Source of the DNA: JAWKWH01 sp041582695
Lineage (GTDB): Bacteria > Pseudomonadota > Alphaproteobacteria > Rhizobiales > Rhizobiaceae
Assembly: GCA_041582695.1 (NCBI GenBank)
Contig: JBFIBB010000065.1
Coordinates: 1 to 13,621 of the forward strand
Reading direction: 5' to 3'
DNA: 13,621 nucleotides
Part shown: in pieces, positions 6,618 through 13,621 of the stretch
Layout: every line of letters begins with the position of its first letter
Numbering within the stretch: position 1 is the first letter of the stretch
Program-made: the position numbers and the translations under genes
The notes under the pieces: model-generated
What the model was told of the DNA's origin: nothing
The model's input: only the letters and a program-made list of their open reading frames with translations
Database searches by the model: none

Positions 6618-7558
6618 TGCCCGGTATTCTCTCCACCAAAGTGCTGCGGGCAATTCTTCCGGCAGTCTCGCTGGCAATCATCCTGATCCTGATATTCTCG
6701 CTGAACGAACGAACCATGAGCTACAACGGCATGCGCCTGTTGCTCAAGCTCTCGGTTCCGATCGTGCTGGCGACGATCGCCCAGATGCTGATCCTTTGCA
6801 TCAACGAGCTTGACCTTTCCATAGGAAACTTCGTCGGCCTGACCGCTTGCATCACGGCAACCTGGCTGCATGACAACCCGCTGTTGGGGGCGGCGGCGCT
6901 TGCCGCCTGCATTGCAGCGTATGCGGCCATGGGGGCGCTCATACACATCAGGAACCTGCCGTCGATTGTAGTGACTTTGGGCATGTCATTCGTCTGGCTC
7001 GGGTTGGCCGTGCTGCTGCTTCCAGCCCCCGGTGGCAAGGCGCCAGAATGGATCGCCTTCCTGATGAACGCAAAGACCCCGTTCATTCCGGTGCCCATCA
7101 TTATGTCGGCAATCATCGGCATTGCCATGCACATTTTCCTCATTCGTTCGCCCTACGGCGCAATCCTTCGCGGCGCCGGCGGCAATGCCGCTGCCGTGGC
7201 CCGTGCCGGATGGTCGCTTTTGCGGGTCAAGGTGACCATGTTTGCGATTGCCGGAGCGTTCGGCGTGCTGGCCGGCATGGCGCTGGTTGGCCTGACGACG
7301 GCTGCCGATGCCAATATCGCGACGCGGTACACCCTGCTGTCGATCGCCGGCGCCATTCTTGGCGGCAGCGAGTTCGTCGGCGGGCGCGTGTCGCCGATCG
7401 GTGCGGTGCTCGGAGCGCTCACCCTTACCCTGACGATACCCTTCCTGACATTCCTTCGCCTCAGCCCGGACTTCCAGATAGGCGCGCAGGGCGCGATCCT
7501 CATTCTGGTGCTCGCTCTTAGGGCGGTCATCAATCGCGCGGAGGCCGGAGCACGATGA
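6617..7558 (+). CDS. Sugar ABC transporter permease A (importer 2)
   Basis: This inner-membrane permease of 313 residues is in the CUT2/BPD_transp_2 family. The family motif appears as NELDLSIGN (63-71), and the coupling loop as GAGGNAAAVARAGW (186-199). Several hydrophobic segments run from about residue 11 to 305. GGAGG seven bases before the ATG lies in the end of the ATPase gene, and the start overlaps the ATPase stop by one base. Its own stop overlaps the next permease start by four bases (ATGA), so the three genes are tightly coupled. With the next gene it probably forms a heterodimeric channel, as in importers with two permease genes. Confidence 0.93.
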   Translation: MPGILSTKVLRAILPAVSLAIILILIFSLNERTMSYNGMRLLLKLSVPIVLATIAQMLILCINELDLSIGNFVGLTACITATWLHDNPLLGAAALAACIAAYAAMGALIHIRNLPSIVVTLGMSFVWLGLAVLLLPAPGGKAPEWIAFLMNAKTPFIPVPIIMSAIIGIAMHIFLIRSPYGAILRGAGGNAAAVARAGWSLLRVKVTMFAIAGAFGVLAGMALVGLTTAADANIATRYTLLSIAGAILGGSEFVGGRVSPIGAVLGALTLTLTIPFLTFLRLSPDFQIGAQGAILILVLALRAVINRAEAGAR

Positions 7559-8505
7559 ACCCCGTCCGCATCCTTCTCGGCAAACCGTGGATTTGGTCTT
7601 TCTTGGGCGCCGCTTGTGTTTGGGCGGCAACCGTCGCCTACACGGGCGGCAAGGGTGGCGGCGAACTGGCGAGCGCAGCACTCACGTTCGGCACCTTCTT
7701 CGCCATCGTCGGCATCGCCCAGATGTTTGTCATTACACTCGGCCCTGGCAATGTCGACCTGTCGATACCGGCCAACATGACATTGGCGGCAACGGTCGCC
7801 ATGAAAGTGATGGACGGATCAAACGCAATGATCCCCGTCGGAATTGCGATTGCGATATTGATCGGAGTGGCAATCGGCTGTTTCAACTACGGGCTGATCC
7901 GCATTCTCCGGATCCCGCCAATCATCGCGACGCTCTCGGCGAGCTTCATTTTCCAGTCCGCTGCCATTTGGTACAATCGTGGCTTGCGGGTGAAGCCGCC
8001 CGAGATGCTTGCGGATTTCACCGTCGCCAAGATCGCTGGCGTTCCCGTGCTGGCGATATGCATCATGCTGGTGGCGGCAGGGATGACTGTTGTCCTGGAC
8101 AGAACGACCTTCGGCCGGTCAGTCATCGCCATTGGCCAAAACGAGCGCGCGGCAAGGCTGGCGGGCGTGGCAACAGAATTCATCAAGTTCGCAACCTATG
8201 TGCAATGCGGTGTGCTTGTGGCCTTGGGCGGTTTTCTGCTGGCCGGATTTTCCGGCGGCGCAGCCCTGAACATGGGCGCCGACTATCTGCTTAATTCGAT
8301 CGCCGTTGTTGTGATTGGCGGAAGTTCGGTTGCCGGCGGTTTTTCCAATGTTCCGGGATTGTGGGGCGCGGCCCTGTTCCTCTTCCTTCTGGTTGCGATG
8401 CTGAACTCGTTCGGCCTGGACGCCGGCTACCGGCTGATCCTCACGGGACTTATCATAATCTCGGTGATTGTCGTCGCCAGCGGCCGCCGGCAAGACGCCA
8501 CCTGA
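7555..8505 (+). CDS. Sugar ABC transporter permease B (importer 2)
   Basis: This is the second CUT2 permease of the operon, with 316 residues. The motif reads GPGNVDLSIPAN (63-74), with Pro where the Gly of DLSxG usually stands. The coupling loop reads GQNERAARLAGVA (194-206). Hydrophobic segments cover most of residues 12-308. The ATG overlaps the stop of permease A (ATGA), and GGAG precedes it by four bases. It differs clearly in sequence from permease A, so this is not a recent tandem copy, and a heterodimeric channel is likely. It is the last gene of the operon and ends 21 bp from the stop of the convergent FAH-family gene. I see no convincing intrinsic terminator in that gap. Confidence 0.93.
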   Translation: MNPVRILLGKPWIWSFLGAACVWAATVAYTGGKGGGELASAALTFGTFFAIVGIAQMFVITLGPGNVDLSIPANMTLAATVAMKVMDGSNAMIPVGIAIAILIGVAIGCFNYGLIRILRIPPIIATLSASFIFQSAAIWYNRGLRVKPPEMLADFTVAKIAGVPVLAICIMLVAAGMTVVLDRTTFGRSVIAIGQNERAARLAGVATEFIKFATYVQCGVLVALGGFLLAGFSGGAALNMGADYLLNSIAVVVIGGSSVAGGFSNVPGLWGAALFLFLLVAMLNSFGLDAGYRLILTGLIIISVIVVASGRRQDAT

Positions 8506-8526
8506 CCGGGCAGCGGGCGGCCGCAG

Positions 8527-9684
8527 TCAACCCTTGAGCAGATTGCGGGCAGCCAGGTTCTTCATCAGGGCGCGCGAACCGAAAGTCCAAGGCCGGCATT
8601 CCGTCGAAAGACGAACTGTGTTTTCGAGTGTGCCGAGGCCGGGCGACGAAATCCTGACAACATCACCGATCTTGTGGGTAAATCCCTCGCCGGGAACATC
8701 GCGGTCCTGGGTTGGCGCGAACAGCGTGCCCAGGAAAAGCATCAGCCCGTCCGGGTACTGGTGATGTCGGCCGATCGTCTGGCTGACGAGATCCTCAGGA
8801 TCGCGGCTGATTTCCCGCATCGATGAATGACCCTTGAGAATGAAACCGTCTGTGCCGGTCACTGTCAGTTCAAGTTCTGCGTTGCGTACGTCGTCGAGAG
8901 TGAATGTATCGTCCACGAGCCTGATCATGGGTCCGATCGCGCAGCTCGCATTATTGTCCTTGGCCTTCGACAGGAGCAGCGCCGAGCGGCCCTCTACGTC
9001 GCGGAGGTTGACATCGTTGCCAAGTGCCGCGCCGACGATACGGCCTTTCGATGAGACGGTCAGAACCACTTCAGGTTCCGGGTTGTTCCAGCGCGAAATC
9101 GGGTGAAGCCCGACCTCTGCGCCCGGACCGACGGCTGAAAGAACCTGCGCCTTTGAAAACACTTCTGCGTCCGGACCGATGCCGACTTCGAGGTATTGGC
9201 TCCACAAACCCTCCGCGATCAGCGCCGCCTTCACCTGGGCCGCCTCGTCCGATCCCGCTTCGATGTTGCGCAGCGAGCCGCCGATTGCAGACCCGACGCG
9301 GTTGCGGATGTCCATGGCTTTCGCCGGATCGCCCGCGGCGCGCTCCTCGATCACCCGCTCCACCATGGATGAGGCAAACGTGACGCCGCAGGCTTTGATA
9401 ACCTGAAGATCGCAGGGCGCAAGAAAGTGCGGGCGCGTTTCGTCGCCGGGCCGGTTGGCAGCGATTTCTTCCAGTGGACCAACTGCCGATCCCGGTGCGC
9501 TGGCGACATATCCGGCGGGATCATCCAACTCGCATATATCCGAGACCGTCGGTGCACCGGCGGCCGTTATGTCGACGACCATTCCCTCGCGCAGTGTGAC
9601 GATGGAAGGACCCGCTGCGTCCGGCGACCAGATCCGTCCAACGAATGTTCCGCCAAAGTCGCGGTCGTGATCAAAAAATTCCAT
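8527..9684 (-). CDS. Fumarylacetoacetate-hydrolase-family protein, probable 2-keto-3-deoxy sugar-acid dehydratase
   Basis: This cytoplasmic enzyme has 385 residues, with a strong start (GGGAGG, 4 bases before the ATG). The C-terminal half is the FAH catalytic fold. Metal ligands are visible as NPEPE (Glu203, Glu205) and GNDVN (Asp224), followed by a lysine-bearing segment SKAKDNN (239-245) and CAIGP (248-252). The N-terminal 90 or so residues are an extra domain, and KACGVTFASSMVERVIEE (97-114) opens the core. This long architecture resembles the Caulobacter XylX-type 2-keto-3-deoxy-xylonate dehydratases, which form alpha-ketoglutarate semialdehyde in the Weimberg pathway. A lactonase gene divergent from it and a LacI regulator nearby fit that role. 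Alternatives are a dehydratase or hydrolase for another 2-keto-3-deoxy acid (arabinonate, fuconate). The fold is secure; the exact substrate is inference. Confidence 0.9.
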   Translation of the reverse strand: MEFFDHDRDFGGTFVGRIWSPDAAGPSIVTLREGMVVDITAAGAPTVSDICELDDPAGYVASAPGSAVGPLEEIAANRPGDETRPHFLAPCDLQVIKACGVTFASSMVERVIEERAAGDPAKAMDIRNRVGSAIGGSLRNIEAGSDEAAQVKAALIAEGLWSQYLEVGIGPDAEVFSKAQVLSAVGPGAEVGLHPISRWNNPEPEVVLTVSSKGRIVGAALGNDVNLRDVEGRSALLLSKAKDNNASCAIGPMIRLVDDTFTLDDVRNAELELTVTGTDGFILKGHSSMREISRDPEDLVSQTIGRHHQYPDGLMLFLGTLFAPTQDRDVPGEGFTHKIGDVVRISSPGLGTLENTVRLSTECRPWTFGSRALMKNLAARNLLKG

Positions 9685-10023
9685 CGTTCCTCCCGATCGA
9701 TATCTCGATTGCCCGCGCGGCGCGCCAGTGCCGCCTCAAGCGCTTGGTGTGTTTTTTCGGACAACAGTCGAAATCCCGTTTGCCAGGCTCAAGGTCAAAT
9801 TCCTCGCACGATGAACGCATTGCGGCTAGCGGCAATGTATTCGCCGGCGGGCAAATGGAACAATAACTGTGGGAAGTTCACAACCAGACGGCCAAAAGAT
9901 ATATCGCTTGGGTGAACGTCATTCTGCGGTCCCCGTGTGAGATTTGCCTGCACCGGAACGGCCGGGACGTGCTTTGATCCGCTGCCGCGATCGTGCATGA
10001 AAAAAATTTAGGGGAGACATCCT
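9685..10023. other. 339-bp divergent non-coding region between the FAH-family and lactonase genes
   Basis: This gap separates two divergent starts and should hold both promoters, but I see no convincing -35/-10 pair for either. It contains a 10-bp palindrome at 9737-9746 (separate entry) and a near-palindrome ATCGATATCTCGAT at 9696-9709 (12 of 14 positions symmetric), just before the ribosome site of the FAH-family gene. An AT-richer stretch lies around 9855-9910. The lactonase ribosome site GGGGAG is at 10011-10016. Short open frames cross it on both strands, but none has a recognisable product. Confidence 0.5.
9737..9746. promoter_or_regulatory. Candidate LacI-family operator (CAAGCGCTTG)
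   Basis: A perfect 10-bp palindrome with a central CG contains AAGCGCTT, matching the AAnCGnTT core typical of LacI/GalR-family operators. It lies 53 bp upstream of the FAH-family start and 277 bp upstream of the lactonase start, close to a LacI-type regulator gene. An eight-base core with two free positions occurs by chance a few times in a window of this size, so this is suggestive only. Confidence 0.35.
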
Positions 10024-10929
10024 ATGCCTGCTGGCGACTATGAAATCCGTGACAGCCGTTTCGCAAAGCTGGTCCACATCAACGCCGGGTTAGACACCTT
10101 GTGGACCGGAGGGCGCTGGACCGAGGGGCCGGCTTATCTCGCCGCGGGCAGATACCTGATTTTTTCGGATATTCCGAACGATCGCATCATGCGCTGGGAC
10201 GAAATGAACGGCCAGGTGGCGACGTTTGAACAGCCCTGCCGCAATCACAACGGCCATACCGTCGACGGGCAGGGCAGATTGATCGCTTGCGAACACCGCG
10301 GCCGCTGCGTGAGCCGCTATGAACATGACGGTTCGCGGACCGTGCTGGCCGACAGCTTTGACGGCAGGCGGCTGAATTCCCCCAACGACGTCGTGGTGAA
10401 ATCGGACGGTTCGATCTGGTTTACCGACCCGTCCTACGGCATCGACAGCGAGTACGAGGGGGATGCGTCTCCAATGGAGCAGGACGGAAGGCACGTCTAC
10501 CGCATTGATCCTTCCGGAGAGATCACCCGTGTTATCGATGACATGAAGCAGCCGAACGGTCTGGCTTTTTCGCCCGACGAGAAGATGCTCTATGTAGCGG
10601 ATACCGGCAAAACCCACTTTCCGGACCATAAACCTGTCATTCGGCGCTATCGGCTGAATCCGGACGGCAAATCGGTTGGCAGGGGTGAAGACTTCGTTTT
10701 TTGCGAGGCCGGGCTGTTCGATGGTTTCCGGTTCGATACGGAAGGTAATATCTGGTCATCGGCTGGTGACGGCGTGCATTGCTTCGCGCCTGACGGTGCT
10801 CTCATAGGCAAGATTTTTGTAGACGAAGTCGTGGCCAACCTGTGTTTTGGCGGGCCGAAGCGCAATCGCCTGTTCATCTGCGCAACTACGACGTTTCGTT
10901 CGACTTACGTTAATGCGCGTGGTGTTTGA
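10024..10929 (+). CDS. SMP-30/gluconolactonase/LRE-family protein, probable sugar lactonase
   Basis: This 301-residue six-bladed beta-propeller enzyme is expected to hydrolyse a sugar-1,4- or 1,5-lactone to the aldonate. The metal and active-site positions of the family are visible: Glu34 in WTEGPAY, Asn118/Asn121 in RLNSPNDVVV, Asn178 in QPNGLAFSPDE and Asp233 in LFDGFRFD. Blade repeats such as DGSIWFTDPSYG (128-139) and EGNIWSSAGDGVHCF (240-254) are typical. There is no signal peptide, so it is cytoplasmic. GGGGAG lies seven bases before the ATG. It is divergent from the FAH-family gene and ends 15 bp from the convergent LacI-type gene. With a 2-keto-3-deoxy-acid enzyme next door, a place in a non-phosphorylative sugar pathway (XylC-like step) is likely. 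The actual lactone could be of xylose, arabinose, galactose or another sugar. Confidence 0.92.
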   Translation: MPAGDYEIRDSRFAKLVHINAGLDTLWTGGRWTEGPAYLAAGRYLIFSDIPNDRIMRWDEMNGQVATFEQPCRNHNGHTVDGQGRLIACEHRGRCVSRYEHDGSRTVLADSFDGRRLNSPNDVVVKSDGSIWFTDPSYGIDSEYEGDASPMEQDGRHVYRIDPSGEITRVIDDMKQPNGLAFSPDEKMLYVADTGKTHFPDHKPVIRRYRLNPDGKSVGRGEDFVFCEAGLFDGFRFDTEGNIWSSAGDGVHCFAPDGALIGKIFVDEVVANLCFGGPKRNRLFICATTTFRSTYVNARGV

Positions 10930-10944
10930 GAACCTGAATTGAGT

Positions 10945-11973
10945 CTAAACCGATTCCCGAAGCACCAGACTGCATTCGATCTTCGTCTGGAACGGTTTCG
11001 TGTTGTGACCCCGAACCATCTCGATCAGACACTCGGCGGCGATTTCGCCCATTTCGAAATGAGGCAAGATCAGGGTTGTCAGCGGCGGATGGGTGTTTTT
11101 CGCAATTTCCCGGTCATCGAAGCCGATGACCGCGATATCCTGCGGTACTCTCAGGCCGGCTTCGCGTAAGGCATCGTAACAACCGTAGGCCATCAGATCG
11201 TTCCCACAGAAAATCGCATCCGGCCGCTCCTGCAACTGAAGCAGTTCTTTCGTGCACTCGTATCCGGAAGACGGCTCCCAATTGCCTGATTTCACCAGAG
11301 CGGGATCGAAGGGAATATCGTTTGACGACAGCGCCTGGCGATATCCCTTGAGGCGGTCGCGCGAAGCATCGATTCCCTGCTGGCCGTTGATGAATCCGAT
11401 CCTGCGTTTGCCTGCCTCGATCAAATGCTGGGTCGCCGTACGGCCTCCCAGCAAGTCGCCTGGGATGACCGAATGAAATTTGCGATCCTTGTCGTAGCAG
11501 TTCAAAAGTACCGTACGGTGTTTCAGGATCGGCTTTGATGGCTCCACCCGGCGTGTCAGAATCGTGCCGTAGATGACGCCTGCAAGATCCTTGCCATGGA
11601 ACTGGTCGATAACGGCAGCTTCGTTTTCGGCATCATCGCTGGTCACGGCAAGGAACGTATTGTAGCCGAATTCCGTTGCTTTCTTCTGCGCGCCGTCAAA
11701 CGCCATCGCCATCCAAGGATCGCTCGCCAGTTCGTCGACCATGAAGACGATTGCCGGCTGCGTGTCCGAATTTTTCCGGGGTGACCGGCGCGGCAGGGTA
11801 TATCCAAGCTCTTCAGCCGCCTCTTTCACACGCTGGCGTGTCGAGTCGGCCAGTTTGACGCCGGGACTGCCGTTCAGAACCAGTGACACCGTTGCCTGGG
11901 AAACGCCCGCATGCGAGGCAACATCGATCATGGTCGCTCTGCTTTTTCGCTCGGAAACTAGGCTGTTCGACAT
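10945..11973 (-). CDS. LacI-family transcriptional repressor
   Basis: This regulator of 342 residues is the usual length of the family. The N-terminal helix-turn-helix is at about 13-35 (ATMIDVASHAGVSQATVSLVLNG), with the hinge helix near 44-58 (RQRVKEAAEELGYTL). A periplasmic-binding-like effector domain follows: IVFMVDELASDPW near 75-87, ASRDRLKGYRQAL (203-215), FCGNDLMAYG (255-264) and VIGFDDREIA (282-291), so a small sugar-like effector is expected. AGGAA lies five bases before the ATG. It lies downstream of, and on the same strand as, importer 3 (115-bp gap) and is convergent with the lactonase gene. Palindromes upstream suggest autoregulation. By analogy with LacI-type XylR of Caulobacter, which controls a xylX-type operon, it may also control the FAH-family and lactonase genes; that is inference. 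Confidence 0.93.
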   Translation of the reverse strand: MSNSLVSERKSRATMIDVASHAGVSQATVSLVLNGSPGVKLADSTRQRVKEAAEELGYTLPRRSPRKNSDTQPAIVFMVDELASDPWMAMAFDGAQKKATEFGYNTFLAVTSDDAENEAAVIDQFHGKDLAGVIYGTILTRRVEPSKPILKHRTVLLNCYDKDRKFHSVIPGDLLGGRTATQHLIEAGKRRIGFINGQQGIDASRDRLKGYRQALSSNDIPFDPALVKSGNWEPSSGYECTKELLQLQERPDAIFCGNDLMAYGCYDALREAGLRVPQDIAVIGFDDREIAKNTHPPLTTLILPHFEMGEIAAECLIEMVRGHNTKPFQTKIECSLVLRESV

Positions 11974-12001
11974 TTAAGTTCCTGTGCTCCACACAGTTGT
12001 G

Positions 12002-12007
12002 ATTATT
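12002..12007 (-). promoter_or_regulatory. Candidate -10 box of the LacI-type gene
   Basis: On the minus strand AATAAT matches five of six bases of TATAAT and lies 28 bp before the LacI-type start. With a 17-bp spacer, the -35 position (12025-12030, GGTTCA on the minus strand) falls inside the palindrome at 12023-12042. This is a weak promoter match that needs transcript data. Confidence 0.3.
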
Positions 12008-12022
12008 GCCCGACCGCCTGTC

Positions 12023-12042
12023 CTTGAACCGGTCGGTTCAAG
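12023..12042. promoter_or_regulatory. 20-bp palindrome upstream of the LacI-type gene, candidate operator
   Basis: Perfect 9-bp arms CTTGAACCG (12023-12031) and CGGTTCAAG (12034-12042) are separated by GT. The site lies 49 bp before the LacI-type start and 46 bp past the stop of the importer 3 permease. No T-run follows on the minus strand, so an operator is more likely than an intrinsic terminator. A related ACCGGTTCA occurs at 12083-12091, over the permease stop codon. If it is the LacI operator, the 2-bp gap between arms makes it longer than the usual compact CG-centred site. Confidence 0.45.
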
Positions 12043-12088
12043 AATGGCACCGACGCCCCCCAATGCCGGATTTGAAGGAATGACCGGT

Positions 12089-13084
12089 TCAGTCATTGGA
12101 CCGGAACTTCCTTATGCGATCAAAGGCTACCGCGATGACTATGAAGCAGCCGATGAACATTCCCTGCCAGAAGCTCGAGATTCCCAGAAGGATCAGCGAA
12201 TTCCTGATTACCTCGATCAGCAGCGCGCCGACGACAGCGCCCACAACCGTACCTTCGCCACCAGCAAGATTCGCACCGCCAATGACCGCAGCCGCGATCA
12301 CAGTCAGTTCCATCGCCTGTCCGAGGTTGGTCGTAACGCTACCCAGCCACCCTGCCATTAATATACCGGCTACGCCGGCCGTAAAGGCGGAAAACATGTA
12401 GACGGAGACTTTCAGTCTCTTGACGGGGATACCGGTCAGGATTGCCGCCTGTTCGTTGCCGCCCAGTGCAAACAGGTGTTGCCCCCAGCGAGACCAGCGA
12501 AAAACAAGGCTCATGACTATTGCAAGCGCAAGCAGTGCATAGAGCGGATGCGGAAGCCCCAGGGTCGATCCGCCACCGATCCATAGCAGCAGGTCATGGT
12601 CCGGTCCGAATTCCCAGATCATCTTGTTGTTCGACAAGACCATGGCGAGCGATCTTGCAGCAGACAACATGCCCAATGTGACAACGAAGGCAGGCATGCC
12701 GACATAGGCGATGAGAACGCCGTTGATCAACCCGACGGAGAGCGCCGCGGCAATGGCAAATATGGCGGAAATCCAGAAAGCATACCCGGCCGACATCAGC
12801 ACCGAGATTACCATGGCGCTCAAAACGACTGTCGAGCCGACGGACAGGTCGATGCCGCCGGAGGCGATCACGGCCGTCATTCCGATCGCTATGATCGCAA
12901 CAAAGGCGAAGTTTCTCGCCACGTTGAATAGGTTTCGCTCGGTTGCGAACGCGTCGGTCAGGAAGCTTAACGCCAGACAGGCCAGTATGGCCGCGACAAG
13001 AACCCAGAATGCCTGGAAGTTCATCGCCCGCGACAGGCTGCTGCGATGCTGGCTTTGATCAATTACTTGCTCGATCGTCGTCAT
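12089..13084 (-). CDS. Sugar ABC transporter permease (importer 3)
   Basis: This inner-membrane CUT2/BPD_transp_2 permease has 331 residues. The ATG at 13084 is chosen because it lies 10 bp after the ATPase stop, with a purine-rich GAGAGAGA before it. A longer open frame upstream would run through the ATPase gene and encodes arginine-rich sequence unlike a permease. The family motif GGIDLSVGS is at 76-84 and the coupling loop GGNEQAAILTGIPV at 208-221. Hydrophobic segments run from about residue 26 to 320. It resembles the importer 1 permease more than the importer 2 pair. It follows the single-domain ATPase in the same operon, so a homodimeric channel is expected. The receptor gene of this importer is not in the window. 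Confidence 0.93.
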   Translation of the reverse strand: MTTIEQVIDQSQHRSSLSRAMNFQAFWVLVAAILACLALSFLTDAFATERNLFNVARNFAFVAIIAIGMTAVIASGGIDLSVGSTVVLSAMVISVLMSAGYAFWISAIFAIAAALSVGLINGVLIAYVGMPAFVVTLGMLSAARSLAMVLSNNKMIWEFGPDHDLLLWIGGGSTLGLPHPLYALLALAIVMSLVFRWSRWGQHLFALGGNEQAAILTGIPVKRLKVSVYMFSAFTAGVAGILMAGWLGSVTTNLGQAMELTVIAAAVIGGANLAGGEGTVVGAVVGALLIEVIRNSLILLGISSFWQGMFIGCFIVIAVAFDRIRKFRSND

Positions 13085-13094
13085 GGTCTCTCTC

Positions 13095-13621
13095 TCAGGC
13101 CCGTTCGATGGCGCCGGTGATAAGGCCGGTAACCTCTTCCGGCGAACTCTCTCCCGTCGCCTTGCTGGCGACCAGCTCGCCGCGCCGCAACACCGCGATC
13201 TTGTCGGCAACGGCGAATACGTCGGGCATTCTGTGGCTGATCAAAATCACGCAAATGCCCTGGTCGCGAAGCCGGCGGATTAGGTCGAGGACCTCGGCAA
13301 CCTGGCGTACTGAAATCGCAGCCGTCGGCTCGTCCATCAAAATGATCTTGGCGTTCGACAGCAGCGTTCGCGCGATGGCAACAGCCTGGCGCTGCCCGCC
13401 CGACATGCGGCGTACCAGATCGCGGGGCCGGGTTTCGGACTTAAGCTGGGCGAAGAGCTCGGCTGCCCGGGTGCGCATGCTCGCATAATCGATGATCCTG
13501 ACCGGCCCCATTTTCTTAACTGGTTCACGGCCCAGAAAGACATTGGATGCCGCCGACAGATTGTCGCAAAGCGCCAGGTCCTGATAAACGACCTCGACGC
13601 CTTCTCGCTGCGCATCGAGCG
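13095..13621 (-). CDS. Sugar ABC transporter ATP-binding protein, single NBD (importer 3), 5' end outside window
   Basis: This is a partial gene: the reading frame is open from its TGA at 13095 to the right edge, giving about 174 residues. The part seen starts before the Q-loop (EGVEVVYQDLALCDNLSAA, 13545-13601). It includes the signature MSGGQRQ, Walker B IILMDEP and the switch His in LISHRMPD, then a normal C-terminal end. Walker A and the start codon lie beyond the edge. The LALCDNL segment and the single-domain end match FrcA-like ATPases and the importer 1 ATPase, not the double-domain protein of importer 2. The D-loop reads AAIS. Ten base pairs separate its stop from the permease start. 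An internal ATG at 13511 is not the real start, because the conserved Q-loop lies upstream of it. Confidence 0.92.
   Translation of the reverse strand, partial: LDAQREGVEVVYQDLALCDNLSAASNVFLGREPVKKMGPVRIIDYASMRTRAAELFAQLKSETRPRDLVRRMSGGQRQAVAIARTLLSNAKIILMDEPTAAISVRQVAEVLDLIRRLRDQGICVILISHRMPDVFAVADKIAVLRRGELVASKATGESSPEEVTGLITGAIERA

Noticed and set aside
9868..9882. CRP-like site TGTG-n7-CACA upstream of the lactonase gene
   Set aside because: The spacing is one base short of the TGTGA-n6-TCACA consensus and the inner bases do not match well.
9795..9998. 67-residue minus-strand open frame in the divergent non-coding region
   Set aside because: It has no convincing ribosome site and no recognisable domain, and it lies where promoters of the two flanking genes are expected. 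A homology search with conserved hits would reverse this.
13085..13210. Longer 373-residue version of the importer 3 permease
   Set aside because: The extra 42 residues are encoded within the ATPase gene, are arginine-rich and unlike permease N-termini; the ATG at 13084 fits the operon spacing.
1..13621. Mobile elements, CRISPR arrays, tRNA genes, defence or phage genes
   Set aside because: No transposase or integrase reading frame, repeat-spacer pattern, tRNA-like cloverleaf or phage-type protein was seen; nearly all of the window is accounted for by transport, regulation and sugar-acid genes.

Overview
The window looks like a chromosomal or megaplasmid segment of an alphaproteobacterium, probably of the Rhizobiales (Hyphomicrobiales). 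It is fairly GC-rich with AT-rich islands only at promoters. It is packed with CUT2-type (ribose/fructose-like) ABC sugar importers, GntR/FCD and LacI regulators and sugar-acid enzymes, as is usual in soil and plant-associated rhizobia. No rRNA, tRNA, transposase, phage gene or CRISPR array was seen.

Layout. (1) 80-2883, minus strand: a complete importer operon read permease, single-domain ATPase, periplasmic binding protein, ending in a GC-rich hairpin (50-71). (2) 3034-3975, minus strand: a GntR-type regulator with two winged-helix domains in tandem before an FCD ligand domain. It lies between operon 1 and operon 3, with AT-rich, inverted-repeat-bearing promoter regions on both sides. (3) 4090-8505, plus strand: a second complete importer operon of binding protein, double-domain ATPase and two different permeases, with overlapping genes. 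(4) 8527-9684 (minus) and 10024-10929 (plus): a divergent pair encoding a fumarylacetoacetate-hydrolase-family enzyme, resembling 2-keto-3-deoxy sugar-acid dehydratases, and an SMP-30/gluconolactonase-type lactonase. A 339-bp non-coding region separates them. (5) 10945-11973, minus: a LacI-type repressor, convergent with the lactonase. (6) 12089-13621, minus: a third importer, of which only the permease and the C-terminal two-thirds or so of the ATPase are in the window. It continues past the right edge.

How it may work together (inference). The importers bring in sugars or sugar derivatives. The lactonase and the dehydratase-like enzyme are two steps of a non-phosphorylative (Weimberg/Dahms-type) route, in which sugar lactone becomes aldonate, then 2-keto-3-deoxy acid, then a semialdehyde. 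The sugar dehydrogenase, the aldonate dehydratase and the semialdehyde dehydrogenase or aldolase are not in this window. The GntR regulator is placed to control both flanking importers. The LacI regulator is placed to control the enzyme pair, the third importer and itself. The true substrates cannot be read from the sequence.

I found no clearly unprecedented system. The points most worth a second look are the tandem-winged-helix GntR/FCD regulator with its flanking inverted repeats, the cysteine-bearing binding site of the first binding protein, the one-sided (asymmetric) ATPase of the second importer, and the operator-like palindromes near the LacI gene.
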